Part shown: positions 24,855 through 33,267 of the stretch, piece by piece
Numbering within the stretch: the first letter of the stretch is position 1
Layout: each line of letters begins with the position of its first letter
Assembly (NCBI GenBank): GCA_005116835.1
Contig: SWDM01000007.1
Coordinates: 1-38,990 of the forward strand
Length of the DNA stretch: 38,990 nucleotides
DNA from: Nitrospira sp.
GTDB lineage: Bacteria > Nitrospirota > Nitrospiria > Nitrospirales > Nitrospiraceae
Direction: 5' to 3'
The notes under the pieces: model-generated
The model's database searches: none
Seen by the model: the letters and a program-made list of their open reading frames with translations, nothing else
Told to the model about the DNA's origin: nothing
Program-made: the position numbers and the translations under genes

Positions 24855-26552
24855 ATGAATAATTTACGGACCAGACTCTATTGGATCATGGGGCTTCGGA
24901 TGGCCCTCGTGACCCTGATGCTGGGTCTGTCGCTCGCGTTTCAAATCGGGTCAGGCGGGCGAGTCGAAACGTTCTATACCCTGATTATTGTCACCTATGT
25001 TCTGACGATTCCTTCCGCCATTTTGCTCCGAGTATTCAACACGTCTGCGGCCCTCACGATCTTGTTTTGGGTGCAGGTAGGGATCGACTTTTTTCTTGAA
25101 ACGGTACTGGTTGCTAGGACAGGAGGGATCGAGAGCCCCTTCGCAGTGCTGTTTGTGATGACGGTCGCTGTAGCCAGCGTTGTGCCGCGCCGCAGAGTAG
25201 GACTTCTTACCGCCTGTTTCTGCATTATTCTGTTCGGGCTCTTAACGAACATTCAATTACATGGCTTGGCTGAGGGGTGGGGGTGGCTTCCGCCGAGTCG
25301 ACTGACCGTGTCCGAAACGTTTCAATCGTTCGGCGTCTATGCCCTGGCTCTTCTTGTCGTTGGGATTTTAGGCGGCACCTTGGCTGAGCAGCTTCAGCGG
25401 GCAGATCAATCGTTGCGCGAGAAGGAGCAGGGGCTGACTCGCCTCCAAGCCTTTCACGAAAATATCGTCCACAGCATCAGCAGCGGTGTATTTACGGCAG
25501 ATCCCGCGGGGGGTATTACGTCCTTCAACCCCGCGGCGCAGGAAGCGACTGGGTATACGATTGCTCATGTAGTTGGGCGCCCATGGCGCGAAGTCTTCAA
25601 CTGGCACCCGAGCCAAGAGTCGGACGAGCAACTCAGTGGGGCTCTGACGACAACGAAGCGATTCGAAGTGGAATGTAAGCGCGCCGACGGCAATCGCTTG
25701 ATTCTCGGCATGACCCTGTCCCCATTGCACGAGCAGGGGAGGCAGACAGGCTTGGTCGGTGTATTCAAAGATCTCACGCAGATTCGCGATCTTGAAGATG
25801 AGATGCGGCGCAAGGAGTGGCTGGCGAGTTTGGGTGAGATGTCTGCCGGGATGGCCCATGAGATTCGGAATCCGCTTGGCGCGTTGGCCGGCGCGATGCA
25901 GATGCTGCGAAAAGATGCCATGGAAGACGAAACGAATCGTCGTCTAATGGACATTGCGATCAGGGAGGCCACCAGACTGGATAACATCATTACGGAATTT
26001 CTTCAGTACGCGCGTCCGCCGGCACTCAATCTCGCGGAGTACGATCTCAACAAAGTGCTTGCCGAGACGCTCGATCTCATTCAACATGAAGCCCGAACAC
26101 GTTCTAAGATCACAATCGTCACCTCCCTGGCAAGCGAGGTGCTTACGGCGTTGGTCGATCAAGATCAGCTTCGGCAAGTATTCTGGAATATGGCGACGAA
26201 TGCGTTCGAAGCGATGCCGGATGGAGGAAAATTGACGATCTCGACGAGTTGTCGCCAAGTCGATGCCGGCGGCCGCAAGGGCGAAGTAATAGAGATTGCG
26301 TTCGAAGACACCGGGGAAGGTATTCCGAAACAGAATCTTGATAAGATATTCCTTCCGTTTTTCACGACGAAGAAAGAAGGGTCGGGGTTGGGTCTCGCTG
26401 CGGTGCATCGTATCGTCGATTTGCACGGGGGATGGATCAAGGTCGAAAGTCAGGAACGTCAAGGCTCACGATTTGTGGTATGTATGCCGCGCTCAGGAGA
26501 TGCCGGGGTGCGGTTATGGCATGAAGGACGGACACCGTGGAAAAGATCCTAA
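24855..26552 (+). CDS. pilS: Membrane sensor histidine kinase, PilS-like (PAS-HisKA-HATPase)
   Basis: The N-terminal third has six membrane segments (about residues 8-185), as in PilS. After a linker helix comes a PAS domain (about residues 205-310, with GVFTADPAGGITSFNPAA), then the phosphoacceptor helix GMAHEIRNPLGALAG with His335, and an ATP-binding domain with an N-box (NMATNAFEAMPDGG), FEDTGEGIP and GSGLGLAAV. Start ATG 24855 is chosen over TTG 24834; no strong ribosome site is visible. It overlaps the response regulator by 16 bases, so the two form a pair. The signal sensed is unknown. Confidence 0.88.
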   Translation: MNNLRTRLYWIMGLRMALVTLMLGLSLAFQIGSGGRVETFYTLIIVTYVLTIPSAILLRVFNTSAALTILFWVQVGIDFFLETVLVARTGGIESPFAVLFVMTVAVASVVPRRRVGLLTACFCIILFGLLTNIQLHGLAEGWGWLPPSRLTVSETFQSFGVYALALLVVGILGGTLAEQLQRADQSLREKEQGLTRLQAFHENIVHSISSGVFTADPAGGITSFNPAAQEATGYTIAHVVGRPWREVFNWHPSQESDEQLSGALTTTKRFEVECKRADGNRLILGMTLSPLHEQGRQTGLVGVFKDLTQIRDLEDEMRRKEWLASLGEMSAGMAHEIRNPLGALAGAMQMLRKDAMEDETNRRLMDIAIREATRLDNIITEFLQYARPPALNLAEYDLNKVLAETLDLIQHEARTRSKITIVTSLASEVLTALVDQDQLRQVFWNMATNAFEAMPDGGKLTISTSCRQVDAGGRKGEVIEIAFEDTGEGIPKQNLDKIFLPFFTTKKEGSGLGLAAVHRIVDLHGGWIKVESQERQGSRFVVCMPRSGDAGVRLWHEGRTPWKRS

Positions 26553-27919
26553 TTGTCGATGACGAGCGGGGGCTGCGTGAAGTACTGAGCATCATGCTCA
26601 AACGCGCCGGCTATGTAGTGACAGAAGCGTCGGATGGTGAAGAGGCCATCGGTCACGTCAACAAGGAAATATTCGATCTCGTCATCACGGACCTCCGTAT
26701 GCCGAAAGCCGACGGTATGGCGGTCCTCAAGGCGGTGAAGTCTTCCTCTCCTGAAACCGTGGTCCTCGTCATAACGGCGTTTGCGACGGCAGACTCGGCG
26801 GTCGATGCGATGAAACAGGGCGCCTATGACTACTTGACCAAGCCGTTTCAGGTCGATGAAGTGCAATTGATCATCCGCAACGCCCTGGAGAAGCGGCGCC
26901 TCTCGTCGGAAAATATTCTCCTGAAGCGAGAGATGGCCAGCCAGTCGTCGTTTGCGCAGATCGTCGGCCAGAGCGAGGGCATGCAGAAGGTATTCGATGT
27001 GGTGCGTAAAGTCGCAGATGCGAAGAGCAATGTGTTGATATGCGGAGAAAGCGGAACGGGAAAAGAGTTGGTGGCGCGCGCGATCCACTATAATAGCGCC
27101 CGAAGCCCGATGCCGTTTGTGGCCGTGAATTGCAGCGCCGTGCCGGAGACATTGCTTGAAAGCGAACTCTTCGGGCATATGAAAGGGTCATTTACCGGCG
27201 CGATGGCGAATAAAGCGGGGTTGTTCGAAGTCGCCAACGGCGGCACGATCTTTTTGGATGAAATCGGCGATACGACTCCGACCATTCAAGTCAAGTTGCT
27301 GCGTGTGATCCAAGAACGAGAATTCCGGCGTGTGGGCGGCAACCAGGATATCAAGGTCGATGTGCGCATCGTGGCCGCGACCAACAAGGATCTTGAAAAG
27401 GCCGTGGCTGACGGCTCCTTTCGCGAAGATTTATACTACCGTTTGGACGTGATTCCGATTCGGCTCCCACCATTGAGGCTTCGAACGGGCGACATCCCGC
27501 TCCTGGTAAAACATTTTTTCGACAAGTTTGCGCAGGATAGCGGCAAGCCCGTTCCCGTCTTGACACCCGAGGCGATGCATGTCCTATTGGGGCATGAGTG
27601 GCGCGGTAATGTGCGTGAGCTTGAAAGCTTGATCGAGCGTGTGGTGACCTTTTCCGTGGGTGCGCCTGTCTCGGATGAGGATATTCGTGGCTGGCTCCAT
27701 CGTGTCGTCACTCCTCAGCCGCAGGGGGTGCCTACGGACTTGCCCGAAGAGGGACTTGACTTGGAAGCCCTGATCGATGGCATTGAAAAAGAGTTGCTCT
27801 TGAAGGCGCTGGAACGGTCTATGTGGGTGAAGAAAAAAGCTGCACGGTTGCTCAAGCTCAACACGCGGTCCTTTCGCTACCGATTAGAGAAGTATGCCAT
27901 CAAGGGAGGCCGTGATTAA
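26537..27919 (+). CDS. pilR: Sigma54-dependent response regulator, PilR/NtrC-like
   Basis: The order is receiver, AAA+ and Fis-type helix-turn-helix (460 residues). The receiver has the acidic pocket VDDE, phosphoacceptor Asp52 (ITDLRMP) and a KPF lysine. The AAA+ domain has Walker A GESGTGKE, the sigma54-contacting loop as GSFTGA (residues 217-222; Ser replaces the usual first Ala) and Walker B ELFGH/GGTIFLDEIGD segments. The C-terminal HTH is in AARLLKLNTRSFRYRL. Start is GTG 26537. Target genes are not visible here; pilin control is inferred from PilC/PilS linkage. Confidence 0.9.
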   Translation: MEKILIVDDERGLREVLSIMLKRAGYVVTEASDGEEAIGHVNKEIFDLVITDLRMPKADGMAVLKAVKSSSPETVVLVITAFATADSAVDAMKQGAYDYLTKPFQVDEVQLIIRNALEKRRLSSENILLKREMASQSSFAQIVGQSEGMQKVFDVVRKVADAKSNVLICGESGTGKELVARAIHYNSARSPMPFVAVNCSAVPETLLESELFGHMKGSFTGAMANKAGLFEVANGGTIFLDEIGDTTPTIQVKLLRVIQEREFRRVGGNQDIKVDVRIVAATNKDLEKAVADGSFREDLYYRLDVIPIRLPPLRLRTGDIPLLVKHFFDKFAQDSGKPVPVLTPEAMHVLLGHEWRGNVRELESLIERVVTFSVGAPVSDEDIRGWLHRVVTPQPQGVPTDLPEEGLDLEALIDGIEKELLLKALERSMWVKKKAARLLKLNTRSFRYRLEKYAIKGGRD

Positions 27920-28835
27920 TCCTCGGCCGAGCCTATCCGAGATCACTGTTTTTGCTCCTGCCAAAATCAACGTGATCCTGCGCATCCTCGACCGTCGCCC
28001 TGACGGGTTCCACAATCTATGGTCGATCATGCAGACGGTTTCCCTTGAAGACGAGGTGCAGATCCGATTGCGTCCTGACCGACAGGATATCCAGCTGAGA
28101 TGCGATGCGACGCACTTGGCTGCAGACCGAAGTAACCTCGTGTATCGCGCAGCGGCCGAGGTGTTGGAGCGAACCGAGCAATCGATCGGTCTCGACATTG
28201 AACTGCGTAAACGCATTCCGATGGGAGCCGGGCTTGGCGGCGGGAGCAGCGATGCGGCAGCGACCATCCTAGGGTTGAACCATTTATTACAGCTCAAGTG
28301 GTCTCCGGAGAAGATGGCCGAAGCCGGCCAATTGTTAGGCAGCGATGTGCCGTTTTTTCTCTTTGCTCCTTCAGCCTTTGTGGCTGGTCGGGGAGAAACA
28401 GTTCGTCCGGTCGATGTTGAAGGGGAGCGATGGGTCGTGCTCGTCAATCCAGGATTTGGAGTCAATACCAAGTGGGCTTACCAAGAATTGGCCGCCACCA
28501 GGGCTGCTGTGACACCGCTCTCGCCGGTCCATCGGGAACTCGACCGGCAATCGAGGATGAGTTGGGCGCATGTAGTTGCCGCAGCAGAGAATGATTTTGA
28601 AGCGCCGGTTTTCGCTGCGCATGGGAAGCTTCGGGAGATTAAACGGAATCTACTGAATTACGGAGCTGAGATTGCGTTGCTGTCTGGAAGTGGAGCCACG
28701 GTGTTCGGGCTGTTCGCGGATGAGGCGCGCGCGCGCCTGGCTGAGGCTCAGTTTGTGAACGAAAAATCAATGAAAGTATTCGTTGTTCCCACCTGTACTG
28801 GTCCGCTCTGTTGGCGAGAGAACCCCCCACGCTAA
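27894..28835 (+). CDS. ispE: 4-diphosphocytidyl-2-C-methyl-D-erythritol kinase IspE
   Basis: This GHMP kinase of the MEP isoprenoid pathway supplies precursors including the undecaprenyl carrier used by MraY/MurG. Evidence: N-terminal FAPAKINVILRILDRRPDGFHNL, the ATP loop PMGAGLGGGSSDAA (about residues 108-121), SDVPFFL, and C-terminal LSGSGATVFGLF. The ATG at 27894 overlaps the pilR end; GTG 27912 is an alternative start but has its GGGAGG site only 2 bases upstream. Length (313 residues) is slightly long. It ends before a 190-base gap with a new promoter. Confidence 0.93.
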   Translation: MPSREAVINPRPSLSEITVFAPAKINVILRILDRRPDGFHNLWSIMQTVSLEDEVQIRLRPDRQDIQLRCDATHLAADRSNLVYRAAAEVLERTEQSIGLDIELRKRIPMGAGLGGGSSDAAATILGLNHLLQLKWSPEKMAEAGQLLGSDVPFFLFAPSAFVAGRGETVRPVDVEGERWVVLVNPGFGVNTKWAYQELAATRAAVTPLSPVHRELDRQSRMSWAHVVAAAENDFEAPVFAAHGKLREIKRNLLNYGAEIALLSGSGATVFGLFADEARARLAEAQFVNEKSMKVFVVPTCTGPLCWRENPPR

Positions 28836-28847
28836 TCCCTGGCTCAA

Positions 28848-28877
28848 TTGACAACCCCCTGTCTATTCCGTTAGAGT
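28848..28877 (+). promoter_or_regulatory. Probable promoter of prs-rplY-pth
   Basis: A consensus TTGACA (28848-28853) lies 18 bases upstream of TAGAGT (28872-28877, four of six), immediately after ispE. The leader to prs would be about 145 bases and contains an inverted repeat GGCGGG (28924-28929) / CCCGCC (28950-28955), which could fold. No tRNA-Gln, often found between ispE and prs in other bacteria, is present. Confidence 0.5.
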
Positions 28878-29027
28878 CTGACCCCTTAGTTGGCTTCCTC
28901 AACAGCGCGCAGTGCATAGAGGTGGCGGGTCACAGTACGCCCACCGAGGCCCGCCGTCGAGACGAACCATATAATAATACGTGATCAGATCGTGACGCAG
29001 TCGTAGATACGAACCCCTGAGGAGTCG

Positions 29028-29969
29028 ATGAGCAGAGAGCTAAAGATATTCTCTGGCAACTCGAATCTGGCGCTGGCCCATGAGATTTGTTCCTATCTTG
29101 GGACAAAGCTCGGAGCGGCTACGGTCTCGTCATTCAGTGACGGAGAGATTCGCGTCAAGATTGAGGAAAACGTGCGTGGCGGCGATATCTTCGTCGTGCA
29201 GTCGAGTTGCCAGCCCGTCAATGATTCCCTGATGGAATTGCTCATCATTATCGATGCGCTCAAACGATCCTCCGCAAATCGCATCACTGCCGTCATCCCC
29301 TACTTCGGCTATGCCCGCCAGGACCGCAAAGATCAGCCGCGTGTGCCGATTTCAGCAAAGCTCGTGGCCGACCTCATCAGCACCGCCGGTACCGACCGGG
29401 TGCTCACGATGGACCTCCATGCGGGGCAGATCCAGGGGTTTTTCAATGTTCCGGTGGACCATCTCTACGCGCTGCCGGTACTCTTGGATTATATTACGAA
29501 GCAGAAGGTGAGCGACTTGGTGGTCGTCTCGCCGGACGCCGGCGGTGTCGAGCGGGCGCGCGCCTTTGCGAAGCGGCTCGGCGCGAGCTTGGCGATTATC
29601 GACAAACGACGTGATGGGCCAAATCAGACGCATATCATGAACATCATCGGCGACGTCGTCGGGAAGAGCGCGCTCTTGCTGGACGACATGATCGACACGG
29701 CCGGCACCATCGTGAAGGGGGCTCAGGCCTGTATGGATCGCGGAGCTCGGGAAGTGTGGACTGCCTGTACCCATGCAGTACTCACCGGGCCGGCGTTGAC
29801 CCAGATCCAGCAATCCTGCTTGAAGCAAGTGATCGTGACCAACACGATTCCGTTACGGGGCAAGGAGCAGAGCTGCCCGAAGTTACATCAATTATCGGTC
29901 GCACCACTATTGGGCGAGGCGATTCGGCGAATCCATGAAGATGAATCGGTGAGCTCCCTGTTTGCCTAA
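29028..29969 (+). CDS. prs: Ribose-phosphate pyrophosphokinase
   Basis: Prs makes PRPP from ribose-5-phosphate and ATP for nucleotide, His and Trp synthesis. Family marks are [30 protein letters not shown], the catalytic [11 protein letters not shown] and [13 protein letters not shown], and the PRPP-binding [12 protein letters not shown] loop. Length (313 residues) is normal. GAGGAG precedes the ATG by about 5 bases. It is followed by rplY and pth, a common order. Confidence 0.97.
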   Translation: MSRELKIFSGNSNLALAHEICSYLGTKLGAATVSSFSDGEIRVKIEENVRGGDIFVVQSSCQPVNDSLMELLIIIDALKRSSANRITAVIPYFGYARQDRKDQPRVPISAKLVADLISTAGTDRVLTMDLHAGQIQGFFNVPVDHLYALPVLLDYITKQKVSDLVVVSPDAGGVERARAFAKRLGASLAIIDKRRDGPNQTHIMNIIGDVVGKSALLLDDMIDTAGTIVKGAQACMDRGAREVWTACTHAVLTGPALTQIQQSCLKQVIVTNTIPLRGKEQSCPKLHQLSVAPLLGEAIRRIHEDESVSSLFA

Positions 29970-30014
29970 ATTGACTATATCTAGAGATCGGCGAGAGAAA
30001 GACGGAGGACTATC

Positions 30015-30800
30015 ATGAGGTTTGACCTAGCAGTCACAGTGAGAGAGAAAACAGGAAAAGGCGCAGCCCGCCAACTTCGACGGGAGGGCAAGGTTCCTGG
30101 CGTATTGTATGGCCAGGGTGAGTGTCTGCTCTTGACGATTGAGCCCGATAGCCTGGTCAAGATTTTGAAGGCACAGGCGGGGGGAGCTGCACTCGTGTCG
30201 CTCACACTCACTGGTGCGAAGTCGAAACCAAACCGAACGGCGTTGTTGCGCGATTTCCAAGTCGATCCAGTCGAAGGGCATATCCTGCATGCGGATCTGT
30301 TTGAAATCTCCATGGATAAGGCGATTCGCGTCAAGGTGCCCCTGCATCTGACAGGCGGAGTGCCGGCCGGCGTCAAAGAAGGCGGTATCCTGCACCACAA
30401 TATGCGCGAGTTGCATATTGAGTGTCTGCCGTCGGTGTTGCCGGACTTTATCGAAGTCGATGCCTCAGGGCTCGGTATTGCGCAAGGTCTCCATCTGAAA
30501 GACTTGGCGGCGCGCGAAGGGATTCGCTACCTTGACGATCCTGAACAGATGGTTGTGAGTGTCGCGGCCCCGATGACGGAAGCCAAGCTTGAATCGCTCT
30601 TAGCGAGCGGCGCAGCTGCACCGGAGGCTGGAAAAGAGCCTGAGGTGGCTGGGAAGGGTAAAGTGGCAGGTGAAGGAGCCGAGGGCGGTGAACCGGCGAA
30701 GGCTGGTGCGGCAGCTGCGGCTCCTGATGCCAAAGGCGGCGACAAGAAGGGCGCTGCAGCGCCAAAGTCTGAAAAGAAAGAAGCCGAAAAGAAGAAGTAA
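30015..30800 (+). CDS. rplY: Large ribosomal subunit protein bL25 (Ctc/TL5 type) with long low-complexity tail
   Basis: bL25 binds 5S rRNA; the longer Ctc form has a second domain. The N-terminal part shows REKTGKGAARQLRREGKVPGVLYG and the FQVDPVEGHILHADLFEI region, then the Ctc domain with VPLHLTGGVPAGVKEGG. From about residue 195 the remaining 65 residues are almost only Ala, Gly, Lys, Glu and Pro, ending in a lysine-rich run. GGAGGA lies 5 bases before ATG 30015. pth starts 2 bases after its stop. Confidence 0.94.
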   Translation: MRFDLAVTVREKTGKGAARQLRREGKVPGVLYGQGECLLLTIEPDSLVKILKAQAGGAALVSLTLTGAKSKPNRTALLRDFQVDPVEGHILHADLFEISMDKAIRVKVPLHLTGGVPAGVKEGGILHHNMRELHIECLPSVLPDFIEVDASGLGIAQGLHLKDLAAREGIRYLDDPEQMVVSVAAPMTEAKLESLLASGAAAPEAGKEPEVAGKGKVAGEGAEGGEPAKAGAAAAAPDAKGGDKKGAAAPKSEKKEAEKKK

Positions 30801-30802
30801 CG

Positions 30803-31390
30803 GTGCGCCTCATCGTAGGGCTGGGCAATCCTGGCGCTGCCTATGCCCCAACCCGCCACAACATCGGTATGTGGGTCATCGAGCGGGCTGCCGCTCGGTG
30901 GTCCGTCCGCCTTGCCAAGCGCGGCATGGCTCATCGCGGGTCTGGACGGCTTGGGTCAGTGCTCATCGAACTTGCTGGCACCCTCGATTGGATGAACATC
31001 ACCGGCCCTCCGCTCAAAGGCCTCCTGCGCGAGTATTCGCTGACTGCCGACGACTTGATTCTGGTCCATGACGATCTCGATCTTGATCTGGGGCGTCTCC
31101 GGATCAAACAAGCCGGTGGGCATGGGGGGCATAACGGAATCAAGTCGGTCATCGATGCGATCGGGACGCCCCAGTTCGTGCGGATCAAGATCGGAATCGG
31201 ACGGCCTGCGCCGCGTCAGGATTCGGCAGACTACGTGTTGCAAGCGTTCACGAGAGAAGAGATCGAAGTGTTAACTCCCTGTCTCGATCGCGCCGTCGAC
31301 GCGTTGGAATGTTTGATCCACCGGGGAGTCGCAGTGGCAATGAACGAGTTTAATGTGCGGGAACGGAACAGCGACAATGAGGAATTATGA
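30803..31390 (+). CDS. pth: Peptidyl-tRNA hydrolase
   Basis: Pth cleaves peptidyl-tRNA released from stalled ribosomes. It has LIVGLGNPGAAYAPTRHNIG with the catalytic His of the RHN motif near residue 20, LVHDDLDLDLGRLRIKQAGGHGGHNGIKS, and FVRIKIGIGRP. Length (195 residues) is normal. The start is GTG 30803, 2 bases after rplY. The stop TGA (31388-31390) lies within the left arm of an AT-rich inverted repeat. Confidence 0.96.
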   Translation: MRLIVGLGNPGAAYAPTRHNIGMWVIERAAARWSVRLAKRGMAHRGSGRLGSVLIELAGTLDWMNITGPPLKGLLREYSLTADDLILVHDDLDLDLGRLRIKQAGGHGGHNGIKSVIDAIGTPQFVRIKIGIGRPAPRQDSADYVLQAFTREEIEVLTPCLDRAVDALECLIHRGVAVAMNEFNVRERNSDNEEL

Positions 31391-31459
31391 ATGTGGAATT
31401 AGGAATGACTCTCGCCCGTTAGACTGCCATTCCTCATTTCTCATTTCTAATTCATAATT
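31383..31459. repeat. AT-rich inverted repeat between pth and ychF
   Basis: The outer arms AATTATGAAT (31383-31392) and ATTCATAATT (31450-31459) are perfect complements, and the inner arms AGGAATG (31401-31407) and CATTCCT (31428-31434) also pair. The left arm includes the pth stop codon. Short GGAATTA/GGAATG units recur inside. It could form an RNA hairpin, but no T-run follows, so a classical terminator is unlikely. It resembles a small palindromic repeat element; copy number elsewhere is unknown. Confidence 0.7.
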
Positions 31460-31470
31460 GGTTTAGATCT

Positions 31471-32562
31471 ATGGGTCTCTGTTGTGGCATGATCGGACTC
31501 CCGAACGTGGGGAAGACCACCGTCTTCAACGCGCTCACCGGCAGTGGCGCGTTGGCAGCCAATTATCCCTTCGCGACCGTCGATCCCAATACCGGCATCG
31601 CCCCGGTGCCGGATCCGCGACTTCTGGTCCTAACCGATCTTTTCAAGTCGAAGAAGACGACCTATAGCATGCTGGAAGTCCGCGATATCGCCGGCTTGGT
31701 CGAAGGGGCCAGCAAGGGTGAAGGTCTCGGCAATCAGTTTCTCGGACATATCCGCGAGGTCGATGCCCTGCTCCATGTCGTCCGCTGTTTCCAAGGGACG
31801 GACGTTGTCCACGTCAGCGGCGCGGTGAATCCTCTTCGCGACATCGGCATCATTGAAACCGAGTTACTGTTGGCCGACCTCGATACGCTCGATCGACGGA
31901 AGCAAAAGACGGAAAAGAAAGTTCGAGCTGGCGATAAGAAGGCCGCCTTTGAAATGGCCTTCATCGAGAAACTGATCGGATTGCTCGACAAGGGGGAATG
32001 GTTGGGCAACCTGTCCTATACTCCTGAAGAGCGGGTGGTGCTCGATGAATGTCAGTTGCTGGCAGCCAAGCCGGTGCTCTTTGTGGCGAACGTGTCGGAG
32101 CAGGCCAGCGCTGACGAAGCGATGGTGAAGGCAGTTCGCGAGTTTGCCGACAAACGTGGCGCGCGGGTCGTCACAATCTGCGGCCAACTCGAAGCAGAAC
32201 TTTCGACGTTGCCGGAAGCTGAACGAATCGACTTCTTGAAAGAAATGGGACTCACAGAATCGGGTCTTGTACGCCTGACCCGTGAAGCCTACACATTACT
32301 GAACATCGTGACCTTCTTCACGGCCGGAGAAATCGAATCCCGGGCCTGGCCGATTCCCAAGAACATGAAGGCGCCGCAAGCGGCGGGCAAGATCCACTCC
32401 GACATGGAGCGAGGCTTCATCCGCGCCGAGGTCTATCATTACGACGATCTGATGGCCTGTGGGTCGGAGGCGAAGGTGAAGGAGAAGGGCCTGTTTCGGC
32501 TCGAAGGTAAAGACTACGTCATTAAGGAAGCGGATATTGTGTACTTCCGCTTCAACGTCTAG
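31471..32562 (+). CDS. ychF: Obg-like ATPase YchF (OLA1 family)
   Basis: This universally conserved P-loop ATPase associates with ribosomes and has been linked to stress and redox responses. The P-loop GLPNVGKTT is at residues 9-17, followed by DIAGLVEGASKGEGLGN (Walker B region). NVSE replaces the usual NKxD base-recognition motif, which fits ATP rather than GTP use. A coiled-coil insert is followed by the C-terminal TGS domain (FFTAGEIESRAWPI, then KDYVIKEADIVYFRFNV). Length (363 residues) is normal. Its TAG stop forms the first bases of a downstream repeat element. Confidence 0.96.
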   Translation: MGLCCGMIGLPNVGKTTVFNALTGSGALAANYPFATVDPNTGIAPVPDPRLLVLTDLFKSKKTTYSMLEVRDIAGLVEGASKGEGLGNQFLGHIREVDALLHVVRCFQGTDVVHVSGAVNPLRDIGIIETELLLADLDTLDRRKQKTEKKVRAGDKKAAFEMAFIEKLIGLLDKGEWLGNLSYTPEERVVLDECQLLAAKPVLFVANVSEQASADEAMVKAVREFADKRGARVVTICGQLEAELSTLPEAERIDFLKEMGLTESGLVRLTREAYTLLNIVTFFTAGEIESRAWPIPKNMKAPQAAGKIHSDMERGFIRAEVYHYDDLMACGSEAKVKEKGLFRLEGKDYVIKEADIVYFRFNV

Positions 32563-32688
32563 CAGGCTGCTGAAAAAGGCGGCTCACTGTGTTCTCAGTC
32601 GCCCGTCTCCTTGCGACGTACCGCAAGGGTACGCCTCAGTCGCCGCTCTCCCTGCGGCCTTGTTATCCGCCTTTTTGAGCAGCCTGCT
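32561..32688. repeat. 128-base element with 22-base terminal inverted repeats
   Basis: The left arm (32561-32582) and right arm (32667-32688) are inverted copies with one mismatch in 22 bases. Each contains the AGCAGGCTGCT and AAAAAGGCGG blocks. The interior has its own hairpin, GTACC-GCAA-GGTAC, inside a larger GCGAC...GTCGC palindrome. The element starts within the TAG stop of ychF and contains no gene. It resembles a small non-autonomous (MITE or REP-like) element; as RNA the long stem may also end transcription, since TTTTT lies in the right arm. Confidence 0.8.
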
Positions 32689-33267
32689 TGAACTCATGCA
32701 GCTTCCCCTTTTCTTCCCAGCAGAGTCTCGCTGGGGCCCCGCTTCTCCGGCGAAGTCCGCTCAGAGACTTGGCACGCCCAGTAGGGTCACGCAGAATCTC
32801 CGCACAATTCACTGCACAACTCAACTCTTGCGCCTAGCTGGTGATCATCGTATTTGTTCGAGCTTGGCAAGTCGAGAACGCGCGTTATCGGCACCAGGGA
32901 GCCAGCTTTCAGGTCTAAAGCTTTGCGAAATGCGCTGAGTAAACGAGGACATTCTAGTATTCCAGCGGCTTGCCTGGGCTTAGAGTTGACGTTGCCGGAG
33001 GAGCGGGGACCCACCGAGGCTGAGGTGAGAAGGAAAGCTGGAACTGACTGAAGCACCGCGGTCGTATGACCGTGCTGAAGGAATTCCGGAAGGCTTCCAC
33101 TTCAGAGCGCCGTGGATGGGGTGTCCGGGAGGTGCGGGAGCTCAGAGCCATAGGCCACCGACCGCATTAACCCTTCTTAATCCACCGATTATTTCCGCTT
33201 ACACCTCACACTTCCCCGAATATTCTTAGTAAGATAAATCTGAGCCTCGCATATGGAGTACAGTCTG
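32689..33267. other. Gene-poor stretch upstream of the outer-membrane protein gene
   Basis: About 580 bases hold no gene I can support. Short frames exist on both strands (for example 32854-33051 plus and 32787-33056 minus), but none has a ribosome site, recognisable family sequence or a typical codon pattern. A short plus frame at 33066 (MTVLKEFRKAS) ends after 34 residues. Decayed coding sequence or an uncharacterised RNA is possible. I looked for riboswitch, RNase P, tmRNA and SRP core motifs and saw none. The last 70 bases are AT-rich and probably hold the promoter of the next gene, but no clear -35/-10 pair stands out. Confidence 0.5.

Noticed and set aside
28836..29027. Possible tRNA-Gln between ispE and prs
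   Set aside because: No cloverleaf or T-loop GTTCRANTC motif is present; the gap holds only a promoter and a small stem.
33000..33160. Possible riboswitch or structured RNA (TPP-like CTGAG/GAAC pieces)
   Set aside because: The conserved core motifs of TPP, cobalamin, SAM, glycine and c-di-GMP riboswitches do not line up, and the next gene is an outer-membrane protein.
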